Below, piece after piece: positions 49,573 through 57,164 of a DNA stretch of 64,000 nt (position 1 is its first letter; each line of letters starts with the position of its first letter). This stretch comes from Peteryoungia aggregata LMG 23059 (GTDB lineage Bacteria; Pseudomonadota; Alphaproteobacteria; Rhizobiales; Rhizobiaceae), in assembly GCF_030814435.1 (NCBI RefSeq), contig NZ_JAUSUW010000001.1, positions 62,001 through 126,000 on the forward strand. Reading direction: 5' to 3'. The notes below the pieces were generated by a model. It was not told the origin of the DNA. It saw nothing but the letters and a program-made list of their open reading frames with translations, and did not search any database. A program made the translations under genes and the position numbers.

Positions 49573-50043
49573 TCAGTTCACATGCGCCTCGATGGCCTTC
49601 GGGGCTGTGCCGACAGGTTCTGCGGCAATCGAGATCCGGCGGGGCTTCATGGCTTCGGGAATGTTGCGCAAAAGGTCGATGTGCAGAAGGCCGTTCTTCA
49701 GCGAAGCGGCGGTGACTTCCACATGGTCGGCAAGCTGGAAGCGGCGCTCGAAGGCGCGCTTGGCAATCCCGCGATAGAGGAATTCGCTCTGCTCGGCCTT
49801 TTCGTCTTCGGCCTTCTCACCCTTGACGGTCAGCACATGCGCATGCGCCTCGATCGAAAGTTCGCTTTCGTCGAAGCCGGCAACGGCCATGGTGATCCGG
49901 TAGAGATTCTCACCGGTGCGCTCGATATTGTAGGGCGGATAGCTCTGGGCCTGTTCCGGCTGACCAAGGCTGTCCAGCATGGTGAACAGGCGATCGAAAC
50001 CGACGGTGGAACGATAGAGAGGGGAAAAATCGACGTGACGCAT
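49573..50043 (-). CDS. Hsp20 family small heat-shock protein
   Basis: 156 residues from the ATG at 50041-50043 (AAGGAGGA upstream). The alpha-crystallin domain runs from about 37 to 130: YPPYNIERTGENLYRITMAVAGFDESELSIEAHAHVLTVKGEK, FLYRGIAKRAFERRFQLADHVEVTAASLKNGLLHIDLLRNIPEAMKPRRI. It is an IbpA-like holdase that binds unfolding proteins. The 5' leader contains a candidate ROSE RNA thermometer, and a RpoH-like promoter lies upstream, both typical of rhizobial small heat-shock genes. Confidence 0.95.
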   Translation of the reverse strand: MRHVDFSPLYRSTVGFDRLFTMLDSLGQPEQAQSYPPYNIERTGENLYRITMAVAGFDESELSIEAHAHVLTVKGEKAEDEKAEQSEFLYRGIAKRAFERRFQLADHVEVTAASLKNGLLHIDLLRNIPEAMKPRRISIAAEPVGTAPKAIEAHVN

Positions 50044-50145
50044 GATGTCCTCCTTGAAGCGACGTTGGCGTTTTGCATGTCGCGCGCATCCCGCTTGGGG
50101 CGATGCTGGCGGCGGTTCGCGGACCCGTTTGGCGTCCGCAATCCC
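50044..50145 (-). promoter_or_regulatory. Candidate ROSE RNA thermometer in the hsp20 leader
   Basis: In the minus-strand transcript, GUCGCUUCAAGGAGGAC (complement of 50047-50063) can fold so that UCGCU, with one bulged G, pairs with the GGAGGA ribosome binding site. This UYGCU element is the hallmark of ROSE thermometers. Upstream hairpins are also present: GCGGAC/GTCCGC (50119-50139) and one between two GCAT/ATGC arms near 50090-50106. Opening at heat shock would free the site for translation. Confidence 0.6.
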
Positions 50146-50204
50146 GATGTGGGAAATGCCCAATGCGAATTCAAGATCGTCCGTTTCCCTGCCCGACTGC
50201 CGCG

Positions 50205-50233
50205 ATGAATAGTCCGTGAACATCAGGTTCAAG
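50205..50233 (-). promoter_or_regulatory. Candidate RpoH-type promoter of hsp20
   Basis: On the minus strand CTTGAA (complement of 50228-50233) and TATTCAT (complement of 50205-50211) are separated by 16 bases, resembling the alphaproteobacterial heat-shock sigma consensus. Transcription would begin about 150 bases before the hsp20 start, leaving room for the thermometer. Confidence 0.45.
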
Positions 50234-50244
50234 CCGCATTCAAG

Positions 50245-50368
50245 CGGTCTGTTCTAGTGTCTCTCCATCGGTTGTCTCGACCGACCGGGCCGGAGATATC
50301 GTCCCTTCCACTTCGGCCGGGCTTCGCCGGAACCGCGTCCCTCCGTATGCGGTTCCGGCTTTTTTCTT
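50245..50368 (+). ncRNA. Candidate small RNA or leader ending in an orphan terminator
   Basis: An 11-base perfect hairpin (GCCGGAACCGC at 50326-50336, GCGGTTCCGGC at 50349-50359) followed by TTTTTT ends a stretch with no plus-strand gene; the nearest plus-strand gene upstream stops at 49546. The loop contains CCCTCC, an anti-Shine-Dalgarno-like motif, and CCCTTCC occurs at about 50302. It could be a free small RNA or an attenuated leader of the hydrolase gene at 50440. The 5' end is approximate. Confidence 0.45.
50326..50368 (+). terminator. Strong terminator upstream of the 50440 hydrolase gene
   Basis: Eleven-base perfect arms, 12-base loop and a run of six T. It lies 72 bases before the hydrolase start and faces plus-strand transcription. 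Confidence 0.85.
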
Positions 50369-50439
50369 TGACTTCTGCGGGGGCCGCATCCTATCCCGGA
50401 GTAACCCGAGGCGCTCTCAACCGACAGGCAGTTGCAGGC

Positions 50440-51429
50440 ATGGATGCCATTCTTCACGCCACCCCCGGCAATCCCATCCCAGGGAACCCGCTTGCCGGCT
50501 TCTTCCAAGGCCACAAGGGTGTGCGGCTGCGCTACGCGGTCTTCCGTTCCAGCGCCCCGAAAGTGTTGGGCACCATCGTTCTTGTCCACGGTCGCAACGA
50601 AACCATCGAAAAATATTTCGAAACGATCCGCGATCTGACCGAACGCGGCTTCTGGGTCGCGACTTATGATTTTCGCGGCCAGGGCGGCTCCGAGCGTCTG
50701 TTGAAGGATACCCGGAAGGGCCATGTCGCCCGTTTCGACCACTATATCCGCGATCTCGAGATCTTCCTTGAGGAGATCGTCCTGCCGGATACACGCCTGC
50801 CCTTTTTCCTGGTCGCCCATTCGACCGGCGGCCTGATTGCGCTCAAGGCAGCGCCACGTTTGGCAAATCGGATCGAACGCATGGTGCTGTCGGCCCCCTT
50901 TGTCGGGCTGGCCGGCCAGAAGACATCACCGGAGAACATCCGGCGGCTGGCAACCCTGGCAAGCCTCACGGGCTTTGGCAGCATGACCCTGAACAAAGAT
51001 GAGCCGCTCAAGCCCTTCGAAGGCAATCCGCTAACTTCGGATGCGCTGCGCTTTGCCCGCAATCAGAGGATCCTCGCCGACCATCCGGAATTGGCCCTTG
51101 GCCCGCCCACGGCGCGCTGGCTCTATGAAAGCCAGAAAGCGATCGATCACATCCGGCGCCCCGGCCATCTCGCCTCGATCACCGTGCCGACCGTGATCAT
51201 CGCCCCCGGCAATGATCCGATCGTGCCCTTCCACTATCAGGAATCGCTGGCGCAGTACTTCCGCGCCGGCCAGCTCGTGCCCGTGCCCGGCGCCCGCCAC
51301 GAGATCTTCCAGGAGCAGGATCGCTATCGCAAACAGGCCATGGCCGCGCTCTTTGCCTTCATGCCCGGCGGCGAGCCCGAGGAGGCCGATCCCGTCAGCG
51401 AACTGACCGACACGACGCTCGAAGCCTGA
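50440..51429 (+). CDS. Alpha/beta hydrolase, lysophospholipase/monoacylglycerol lipase type
   Basis: 329 residues from the ATG at 50440; an open extension to 50257 runs through a terminator and is rejected. Hydrolase_4 pattern: IVLVHGRNETIEKYFETIRDLTERGFWVATYDFRGQGGSER, the nucleophile Ser in VAHSTGGLIAL, the acid in IAPGNDPIVPF and the His in PGARHEIFQE. Related to PldB. It has no signal peptide. It is convergent with hisN, nine bases apart. The upstream terminator suggests its expression may be attenuated. Confidence 0.85.
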   Translation: MDAILHATPGNPIPGNPLAGFFQGHKGVRLRYAVFRSSAPKVLGTIVLVHGRNETIEKYFETIRDLTERGFWVATYDFRGQGGSERLLKDTRKGHVARFDHYIRDLEIFLEEIVLPDTRLPFFLVAHSTGGLIALKAAPRLANRIERMVLSAPFVGLAGQKTSPENIRRLATLASLTGFGSMTLNKDEPLKPFEGNPLTSDALRFARNQRILADHPELALGPPTARWLYESQKAIDHIRRPGHLASITVPTVIIAPGNDPIVPFHYQESLAQYFRAGQLVPVPGARHEIFQEQDRYRKQAMAALFAFMPGGEPEEADPVSELTDTTLEA

Positions 51430-51438
51430 GCGAGAGCC

Positions 51439-52215
51439 TCAGCGCCGCTTCAGCATCTCCATGGCCTCGGCATGCACGGCCCTGGAGCCCGCGGCAATGA
51501 TCGAGCCGCCCGCCTCGGGACGTCCGCCGTCCCAGGTGGTGATCACACCGCCGGCCTGCTCGATGATCGGGATCAGCGCGCCCACATCATAGGGCTTCAA
51601 CACCGTCTCGATCACGAGGTCGACATGGCCTGCAGCCAGCAGGCAATAGGCGTAGCAGTCGACGCCGTAGCGGAACAACTTCACCTTGTCCTGCACGGCC
51701 TGGAAGCGTTCGACTTCCCAGTCCTTGAAGAGATGCGGAGAGGTGGTGAAGAGGATCGCGTTTTCGAGGTTGCCGCAATCGCGCACCTCATTTTGCCGCT
51801 CGCCATCCGGGCCAAAATACCAGGAGCGCTCGCCATCGGCATAATAGCGCTCACCGGTGAAAGGCTGCTCCATCAGGCCCATGACCGACTTGCCATGCTC
51901 CTGGAAGCCGATCAGCGTGCCCCAGACGGGCACGCCGGAGATGAAGGCGCGCGTCCCGTCGATCGGGTCGATGACCCAGAGCTGGTCGCTATCCATGCGG
52001 ATATTCTCGTGCTCCTCGCCAAGAATGCCATGGGTCGGAAACTCTGCCTCGATCAGCTGACGGATGGCGATCTCGGCAGCCTGGTCGCCCTCGGTAACCG
52101 GATCGAACCCGGCCTTCTCCTTGTTGACGACAGAAAGTCCGGAGCGAAAGCGCGGAAGGGTCTCGGCCTTGGCGGCATCGGCAAGGCGGAAGAAGAAATC
52201 ACGGTCTGGGCGCAT
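51439..52215 (-). CDS. hisN: Inositol-monophosphatase-like histidinol-phosphatase
   Basis: 258 residues. Lithium-sensitive phosphatase fold: DPVTEGDQAAE, GILGEEHENIRMDSDQLWVIDPIDGTRAFISGVPVWGTLIGF (metal-binding DPIDGT) and KPYDVGALIPIIEQAGGVITTWDG. The pattern matches HisN, which dephosphorylates histidinol phosphate in histidine synthesis in Actinobacteria and Rhizobiales, better than SuhB or CysQ. Histidine biosynthesis genes are not adjacent, so the substrate assignment is by family likeness. Confidence 0.88.
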   Translation of the reverse strand: MRPDRDFFFRLADAAKAETLPRFRSGLSVVNKEKAGFDPVTEGDQAAEIAIRQLIEAEFPTHGILGEEHENIRMDSDQLWVIDPIDGTRAFISGVPVWGTLIGFQEHGKSVMGLMEQPFTGERYYADGERSWYFGPDGERQNEVRDCGNLENAILFTTSPHLFKDWEVERFQAVQDKVKLFRYGVDCYAYCLLAAGHVDLVIETVLKPYDVGALIPIIEQAGGVITTWDGGRPEAGGSIIAAGSRAVHAEAMEMLKRR

Positions 52216-52375
52216 GGAAGGATCCGTCGTCTGGAGGGAGCGTCCGTCTTAATGCCAGTCGCAACGAAAGAAAACCTCCGGCCGGACTGACCGACGCCAG
52301 AACCACTGCACAGCCGGCAAACCGGTCAAAACTGCGCATTTTTTGGCCTTGCTCAAAAATGCACCAAAAATAAAC

Positions 52376-52403
52376 TTGACAATGGTGCAGCGCAACATCT
52401 AAC
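52376..52403 (+). promoter_or_regulatory. Sigma-70 type promoter of the small RNA
   Basis: TTGACA (52376-52381) and TCTAAC (52398-52403) with a 16-base spacer, placed 5-8 bases before the first structured bases of the small RNA. No protein gene follows on this strand. Confidence 0.65.
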
Positions 52404-52407
52404 GTGT

Positions 52408-52489
52408 CACTTACAGTCTTCTGACTGTAAATACCCTCCTTGGGTGTTTCCTCCCTAGACTTAGCCGCGCCATGGGCGCGGTTTTTTTT
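52408..52489 (+). ncRNA. Small RNA with exposed CCTCC motifs (alpha-r14/NfeR1-like)
   Basis: A compact transcript with its own promoter and terminator in the 320-base gap between hisN and a minus-strand gene. Hairpin 1 is ACAGTC/GACTGT (52413-52428). Hairpin 2 is ACCC/GGGT (52433-52445) with CTCC in the loop. The unpaired CCTCCC at 52451-52456 follows, then a CCGCGCC/GGCGCGG terminator (52465-52481) and eight T. The repeated anti-Shine-Dalgarno motifs suggest a trans-acting translational repressor. The layout recalls the rhizobial alpha-r14 family (NfeR1); that family name is from memory and needs a covariance-model check. Confidence 0.65.
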
Positions 52490-52535
52490 GCCCGACGCAT
52501 CACGGCAGGCACGGGAAACACTGGGATTGAGAAGG

Positions 52536-53411
52536 TTATTCTGCCGCGAGCGCCCGATCGCCGGCATAGTCGGCGACGAATTCGGCCATCTGCTCCATGA
52601 AGACGGCAAGCGACCCGGCGAGAACATCGAAGTCCGGACGCTTTTCCAGCGTCACCTCATCGATATAGATGGACCGGTTGACCTCGATCTGCAGCGCGTG
52701 AAGCCCACGGGCCGGCCGGCCGTAATGCTCGGTGATGAAGCCTCCGGCATAGGGCTTGTTGCGCACCGCCGTGTAGCCGAGATCCTCGAGAAACTGCAGG
52801 GCAGCCTGGCTGAGTTCGCCCGAGGCACTGGTGCCATAGCGGTCACCGACGATGAAATCAGGCTTCAACCCGCTGCCCGCAACCCGGATATTGCCGGGCA
52901 TAGAATGGCAGTCAATCAAGACGCCGAAGCCGAACATCGCATGCGTCCGCGCAATCAGCTTCCTCAGGCAGGCGTGATACGGCTTGTAGCAGTTCTCGAT
53001 CCGCTCCATGGCAACCGAGAGCGGCATGCGTCGTTCGTAGATCTCCATGTTTTCCGCAACGATGCGCGGAATGGTGCCAAGCCCGCCGACCACGCGCGCC
53101 GAATTGCTGTTGGCAAAGGGCGGCAACGGATCACAGAACATCCGCGGATCAAGCTCGTAGGGCTCCCTGTTGACGTCGACATAGGCACGCGGGAAATGCG
53201 CGACGAGCAGAGGCGCGCCGAAACCGGGTGCCGCAGCGAACAGTTCGTCGACGTAATGGTCCTCCGACCGGCGAATCGAGACATCATCGAGTCGCGACTC
53301 ATCCAGGAAGGTCGACGGGTAGCGGCGACCGCTATGCGGGGAATTATAGACGAAGGGAATGGTCTGGATCACGGGCTCTCGAACCTCGAACAGCTCGAAT
53401 TCGTTGGTCAT
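52536..53411 (-). CDS. N-formylglutamate amidohydrolase (HutG-like)
   Basis: 291 residues. Family motifs: VYNSPHSGRRYPSTF (metal-binding His), RRSEDHYVDELFAAAP, AHFPRAYVDVNREPYELDPRMF, YKPYHACL, LIDCHSMPG and LQIEVNRSIYIDE. It fits N-formylglutamate deformylase of the five-step histidine pathway or a related deformylase. No hut genes adjoin it. It differs clearly from the other family member at 10296-11105. The gap to cpdR (about 200 bases) holds both promoters. Confidence 0.9.
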   Translation of the reverse strand: MTNEFELFEVREPVIQTIPFVYNSPHSGRRYPSTFLDESRLDDVSIRRSEDHYVDELFAAAPGFGAPLLVAHFPRAYVDVNREPYELDPRMFCDPLPPFANSNSARVVGGLGTIPRIVAENMEIYERRMPLSVAMERIENCYKPYHACLRKLIARTHAMFGFGVLIDCHSMPGNIRVAGSGLKPDFIVGDRYGTSASGELSQAALQFLEDLGYTAVRNKPYAGGFITEHYGRPARGLHALQIEVNRSIYIDEVTLEKRPDFDVLAGSLAVFMEQMAEFVADYAGDRALAAE

Positions 53412-53609
53412 CCGCTTCCCAGGGCCTCTTCTTTACCAAGTCACAAACTTGTTGCGTATGTCATGTTGCCAGTTGGCCACCGGGAAGTCCATACTGCCGG
53501 AAATGGCGGAGCAGGCTCACTTTTTCGTTGTTCACCGGTTCTTTACTGAGCCGACCCTAAAGTGAGCGACTGCGAGCTTCCCAATGCAATCGAGTACAGC
53601 GGTCCCTAA

Positions 53610-53972
53610 ATGACTCAGAAAATCCTTCTCGCCGAAGACGACAACGACATGCGCCGGTTCCTGGTCAAGGCGCTGGAAAAGGCGGGGTATAAAGTTTCCT
53701 CCTTCGACAACGGCGCCAGCGCCTATGACCGCCTGCGGGAAGAACCCTTCTCCCTTCTGTTGACCGACATCGTGATGCCGGAAATGGACGGCATCGAGCT
53801 GGCGCGTCGCGCCACCGAGCTCGATCCGGACCTCAAGGTCATGTTCATCACCGGCTTTGCAGCCGTTGCCCTCAACGCCGATTCGAAGGCGCCGAAGGAT
53901 GCAAAGGTCTTGTCCAAGCCTTTCCACCTCCGCGATCTCGTTGACGAAGTGAACAAACTCCTTGCTGCGTAA
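53610..53972 (+). CDS. cpdR: CpdR-type single-domain response regulator
   Basis: 120 residues, a receiver with no output domain. Acidic pocket in LLAEDDNDMRRFL, phospho-acceptor Asp in LLTDIVMPEMDG, Thr/Ser in FITGFA, and Lys in LSKPFHLRDLVDEVNKLL. The full length closely resembles CpdR, which in its unphosphorylated form brings ClpXP protease to the cell pole to degrade CtrA and other cell-cycle proteins. It is phosphorylated by the CckA-ChpT relay. It lies immediately upstream of tRNA-Val. Confidence 0.93.
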   Translation: MTQKILLAEDDNDMRRFLVKALEKAGYKVSSFDNGASAYDRLREEPFSLLLTDIVMPEMDGIELARRATELDPDLKVMFITGFAAVALNADSKAPKDAKVLSKPFHLRDLVDEVNKLLAA

Positions 53973-54023
53973 GGCCTGCCGAAGGGGTTGAAAAAATCTC
54001 TTCACAAAACTGCAAAATGCCTA

Positions 54024-54053
54024 TTGACGGGCGAACAGGTTTTGTGGTCTTAA
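54024..54053 (+). promoter_or_regulatory. Promoter of tRNA-Val
   Basis: TTGACG (54024-54029), an 18-base spacer and TCTTAA (54048-54053), about 14 bases before the tRNA 5' end. Confidence 0.6.
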
Positions 54054-54067
54054 GCCGCTCATCGGAT

Positions 54068-54142
<75 letters not shown>

Positions 54143-54156
54143 TTCGAATTCTTTCA

Positions 54157-54191
54157 AGGGCTTGCCGGAAACGGCGAGCCCTCTTTGATTT
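54157..54191 (+). terminator. Terminator of tRNA-Val
   Basis: Ten-base arms (one G-T pair) at 54157-54166 and 54173-54182 with a six-base loop, then CTTTGATTT. Confidence 0.75.
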
Positions 54192-54230
54192 AAGGCGGGG
54201 CGACAGCGTTTACGCGCGAATCACCGCAAC

Positions 54231-54656
54231 TCAACCCTTCACCACCGAAACATCTTCCCCCGCATAAACCACCACATAGCCGCCCTCAGGCCTCAGCATC
54301 CGCGCCCGCGCCTCAAGCCAGCCCAGATAAGGCGCCTCCCGCCAGATTGCAGCCGCCTCCGGCTCCACCAGCACGGTCAATTGCGGTCCCTGGCCATACA
54401 TCATCATCCGGCTCAGCCTAGGCTCCCATTCGTCCCCGAGCGTCGGATCCGTGCGCCAGAGACAGAAGAAGTCGCGACAGGTCGCCGGCCTGACATCATA
54501 GGCGTCGCAGCCGCCGCCGGGCACACAGTGGCGGCAGGGCTCGTTCGCCGGTTTGTCGAATTCCGCGATATCGGGAAGGATGCAGCAGAGTGAACAGCTG
54601 CCGCATACGCGGCCCGGCACCAGCGCCGGGCCCTGGCCTTCCCTCGATAGAGCCAT
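54231..54656 (-). CDS. YkgJ-type cysteine-cluster protein
   Basis: 141 residues from the ATG at 54654-54656. It carries many Cys in the YkgJ (CxxCxxCC) pattern: CGSCSLCC, then PCRHC, GGCDAYDVRPATCRDFFCLW. These Cys probably bind an Fe-S cluster or zinc. The C-terminal half lacks known motifs. It begins directly after the stop of the FAH gene, so it is the second gene of that unit. A longer start 20 codons upstream would overlap the FAH gene and is rejected. Confidence 0.85.
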   Translation of the reverse strand: MALSREGQGPALVPGRVCGSCSLCCILPDIAEFDKPANEPCRHCVPGGGCDAYDVRPATCRDFFCLWRTDPTLGDEWEPRLSRMMMYGQGPQLTVLVEPEAAAIWREAPYLGWLEARARMLRPEGGYVVVYAGEDVSVVKG

Positions 54657-54657
54657 G

Positions 54658-55359
54658 TCAGGCTGCCGGGCCAATGGTGACGGAGATCGGCGACAGCCCC
54701 TCCACCGCGCCTTCAAGCCGATCGCCCGGCTGCAGCGCGCCGACGCCCGCCGGCGTGCCGGTGAAGATAAGGTCGCCCGGCGTCAGGTGATAGTAGCGCG
54801 ACAGATGACTGATGATCTCCGGCACCGACCAGATCATGTCGGAGAGATGCCCCTGCTGACGCAGCCCGTCATTGACCATCAGGGAAATCCGCTGCGCTTG
54901 CGGCGCAAAGCCTGCAGCCGGGGTGATCGCGCCGATGACAGCCGAGTCCTCGAAAGCCTTGGCGATATCCCAGGGCCGCTGCTTTTCCTTCATGACATTC
55001 TGCAGGTCGCGCCGGGTCATGTCGAGACCAACGGCGTAACCGAACACAGCCTTCATGGCGTCCTCGGAGGAAACCCGGAAGGCCGGCGCGCCGATCGCGA
55101 TCACCAGCTCGATCTCGTGATGATAGTCCTCCGTGCCCGGCGGATAGGCGATTGCGCCCCCCTCGATGACAAGACCGGTCGGCGGCTTGGTGAAGTAGAA
55201 GGGTGCGACGCGGTCGACCGTATTGCCGAGCTCTGCGGCATGCGCGGCGTAGTTCCGGCCGACACAGAAGATACGGTGGATCGGAAAGCCCTGTTGCCGG
55301 CCGAGGATCGGAACCAGCGGGGCGGTCGGGACGGAAAACAGCGGGCGGATCTCGGACAA
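54658..55359 (-). CDS. Fumarylacetoacetate hydrolase family protein
   Basis: 233 residues from a TTG at 55357-55359; the frame is open to 55518, but only the shorter form has the length and N-terminus (IHRIFCVGRNYAAHAAELG) of small FAH-domain proteins. Metal-binding acidic residues are in YHHEIELVIAIG and the Asp of GLDMTRRDLQ. KPP, TPGDLIFTGTPAGVGALQPGDRL completes the fold. Members hydrolyse or decarboxylate beta-diketo acids such as acylpyruvates or oxaloacetate; the substrate is unknown. It is divergent from manC. Confidence 0.85.
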   Translation of the reverse strand: MSEIRPLFSVPTAPLVPILGRQQGFPIHRIFCVGRNYAAHAAELGNTVDRVAPFYFTKPPTGLVIEGGAIAYPPGTEDYHHEIELVIAIGAPAFRVSSEDAMKAVFGYAVGLDMTRRDLQNVMKEKQRPWDIAKAFEDSAVIGAITPAAGFAPQAQRISLMVNDGLRQQGHLSDMIWSVPEIISHLSRYYHLTPGDLIFTGTPAGVGALQPGDRLEGAVEGLSPISVTIGPAA

Positions 55360-55604
55360 GGATATTCTCTCTGGCTGGATGTTATGCCGCGACCTCAGAT
55401 CACGGCGCCACCGCCAGCATAACGATCCATCCGCAGCAATGCATCCGCCATGATCATGACGCCGCATTGCCGGTCGGGCTTGGAACATCAGCCCAAAGAT
55501 GTAACAAAACCGCCGCAACTGCGTTCAACTGCGTATGCGGCCCAGTCGTCGCTCCGACTGAGGCCAGGACGTCCCCCCGGCAAGGCATCGAAAGGCAAGG
55601 ACAT

Positions 55605-57032
55605 ATGAGCATCAAGATCGTGCCGGTCATCATGGCCGGCGGCAAGGGAACCCGGCTCTGGCCCCTGTCGCGCGCCGCAGCCGCGAAGCAGTTCATCCGT
55701 TTCCTCGGCGACGAAACCTTGTTGCAGAAGACGTTGGCCCGGGTTTCGGACCAGAAGATCTACGACGCCCCGATCGTGATCACCAACGAGGACTTCCGCT
55801 TTCTTGTGGCCGAACAGGCTCGCGAACTCGGCATGAAACTCGACGCCATCGTGCTTGAGCCGGAGGCCCGCAACACCGCCGCCGCAGTCGCCGCCGCCGC
55901 CGTCATCGTCAGCCAGCGCCATGGCCGCGACGCCATCATCCAGGTTCTCCCCTCCGACCACGAGATCACCGTGGACGAGACCTATCGCACCTGTGTCGAA
56001 AAGGCGGCTCAGGCTGCGCGCGCCGGCAAGATCGTCACCTTCGGCATCACCCCCACGGAGCCCGCCACCGGCTACGGCTATATCGAGATCGGCGAGGATC
56101 TCGGAGGTGGCGTGCACAAGGTCTCGCGCTTCGTCGAAAAGCCCAAGGCCGAATTTGCCGAACAGATGCTGGCAAGCGGTAACTATGCCTGGAATTCCGG
56201 CATGTTCGTCTTCTCCGCCGGGCAGATGATCTCGGAACTCGAGGCCCTGGCGCCTGAAGTGCTCGCGGCCGTCGAAAAGTCGGTCGAAAACGCCAAGGGC
56301 GACCTCGACTTCACCCGTCTCGACGCCGCAAATTTCGCCGCAAGCCCGAGCATCTCGATCGACTACGCCGTCATGGAAAAGACACCGAACGCCGCCGTCG
56401 TTCCATCCCCGATCACCTGGTCCGACCTCGGCAGCTGGGATGCCATCTGGAAGCTCGCCGAAGGCGATGAGCATGGCAATGTGATCAATGGCAATGCCAC
56501 CGTCTCTGACACCACCAATTCGCTGATCATGTCGCGCAACGCTCATCTGGCCGTCCAGGGCATGGAGGGCGTTGCCGTCATAGCCTCGGAAGACGCCGTC
56601 TATGTCGGTCGCCTCGACCGCAGTCAGGACGTCGGCAATCTGGTGAAGATGCTCGCCGCCAACAAGGAAACGGCGCATCTCACCGAAAACCATCCGACGG
56701 CGCTACGCCCCTGGGGTGGTTATACCTCGATCCTCAATGGCGACCGCTTCCAGGTGAAGCGCCTCTTCGTGCATCCGGACAAGAAGCTCTCGCTGCAGAA
56801 GCATCACCACCGTGCCGAACACTGGGTCTGCGTGCGCGGCACGGCGGAAGTGACGATCGACGACAAGGTGACGGTGCTACACGAGAACCAGTCGATCTAC
56901 ATCCCGCAAGGCTCCGTCCATCGTCTCGCCAATCCCGGCAAGATCCGCCTCGAGGTGATCGAGGTCCAGACCGGCTCCTATCTCGGCGAAGACGACATCA
57001 TCCGCCTGGTCGACGAATTCGGCCGCAGCTGA
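55605..57032 (+). CDS. manC: Mannose-1-phosphate guanylyltransferase / mannose-6-phosphate isomerase
   Basis: 475 residues from the ATG at 55605, preceded by CAAGGA. Nucleotidyltransferase motif VIMAGGKGTRLWPLSR, NTAAAVAAAA, LPSDHEI, RFVEKP and NSGMFVF in the first 290 residues. The type II isomerase cupin follows from about 365: RPWGGYTSI, KKLSLQKHHHRAEHWVCVRG, IYIPQGSVHRLANPG. It makes GDP-mannose for polysaccharide and lipopolysaccharide synthesis. An upstream in-frame extension covering the FAH gene on the opposite strand is rejected. Confidence 0.95.
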   Translation: MSIKIVPVIMAGGKGTRLWPLSRAAAAKQFIRFLGDETLLQKTLARVSDQKIYDAPIVITNEDFRFLVAEQARELGMKLDAIVLEPEARNTAAAVAAAAVIVSQRHGRDAIIQVLPSDHEITVDETYRTCVEKAAQAARAGKIVTFGITPTEPATGYGYIEIGEDLGGGVHKVSRFVEKPKAEFAEQMLASGNYAWNSGMFVFSAGQMISELEALAPEVLAAVEKSVENAKGDLDFTRLDAANFAASPSISIDYAVMEKTPNAAVVPSPITWSDLGSWDAIWKLAEGDEHGNVINGNATVSDTTNSLIMSRNAHLAVQGMEGVAVIASEDAVYVGRLDRSQDVGNLVKMLAANKETAHLTENHPTALRPWGGYTSILNGDRFQVKRLFVHPDKKLSLQKHHHRAEHWVCVRGTAEVTIDDKVTVLHENQSIYIPQGSVHRLANPGKIRLEVIEVQTGSYLGEDDIIRLVDEFGRS

Positions 57033-57056
57033 CACAGCATCATCCACTGCACAAGC

Positions 57057-57093
57057 GCGGCCCGGCGGCTTCCACCGTCCGGGCCGCTTGCTT
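57057..57093 (+). terminator. Terminator of manC
   Basis: Nine-base arms GCGGCCCGG (57057-57065) and CCGGGCCGC (57079-57087), followed by TTGCTTT. Confidence 0.75.
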
Positions 57094-57164
57094 TATGGCG
57101 CTGCATTGCACAAGATCGAAGCAAGCCGGAAAAAGCGGCAGGGCGAACAGCGAAGCGGTAAAGA

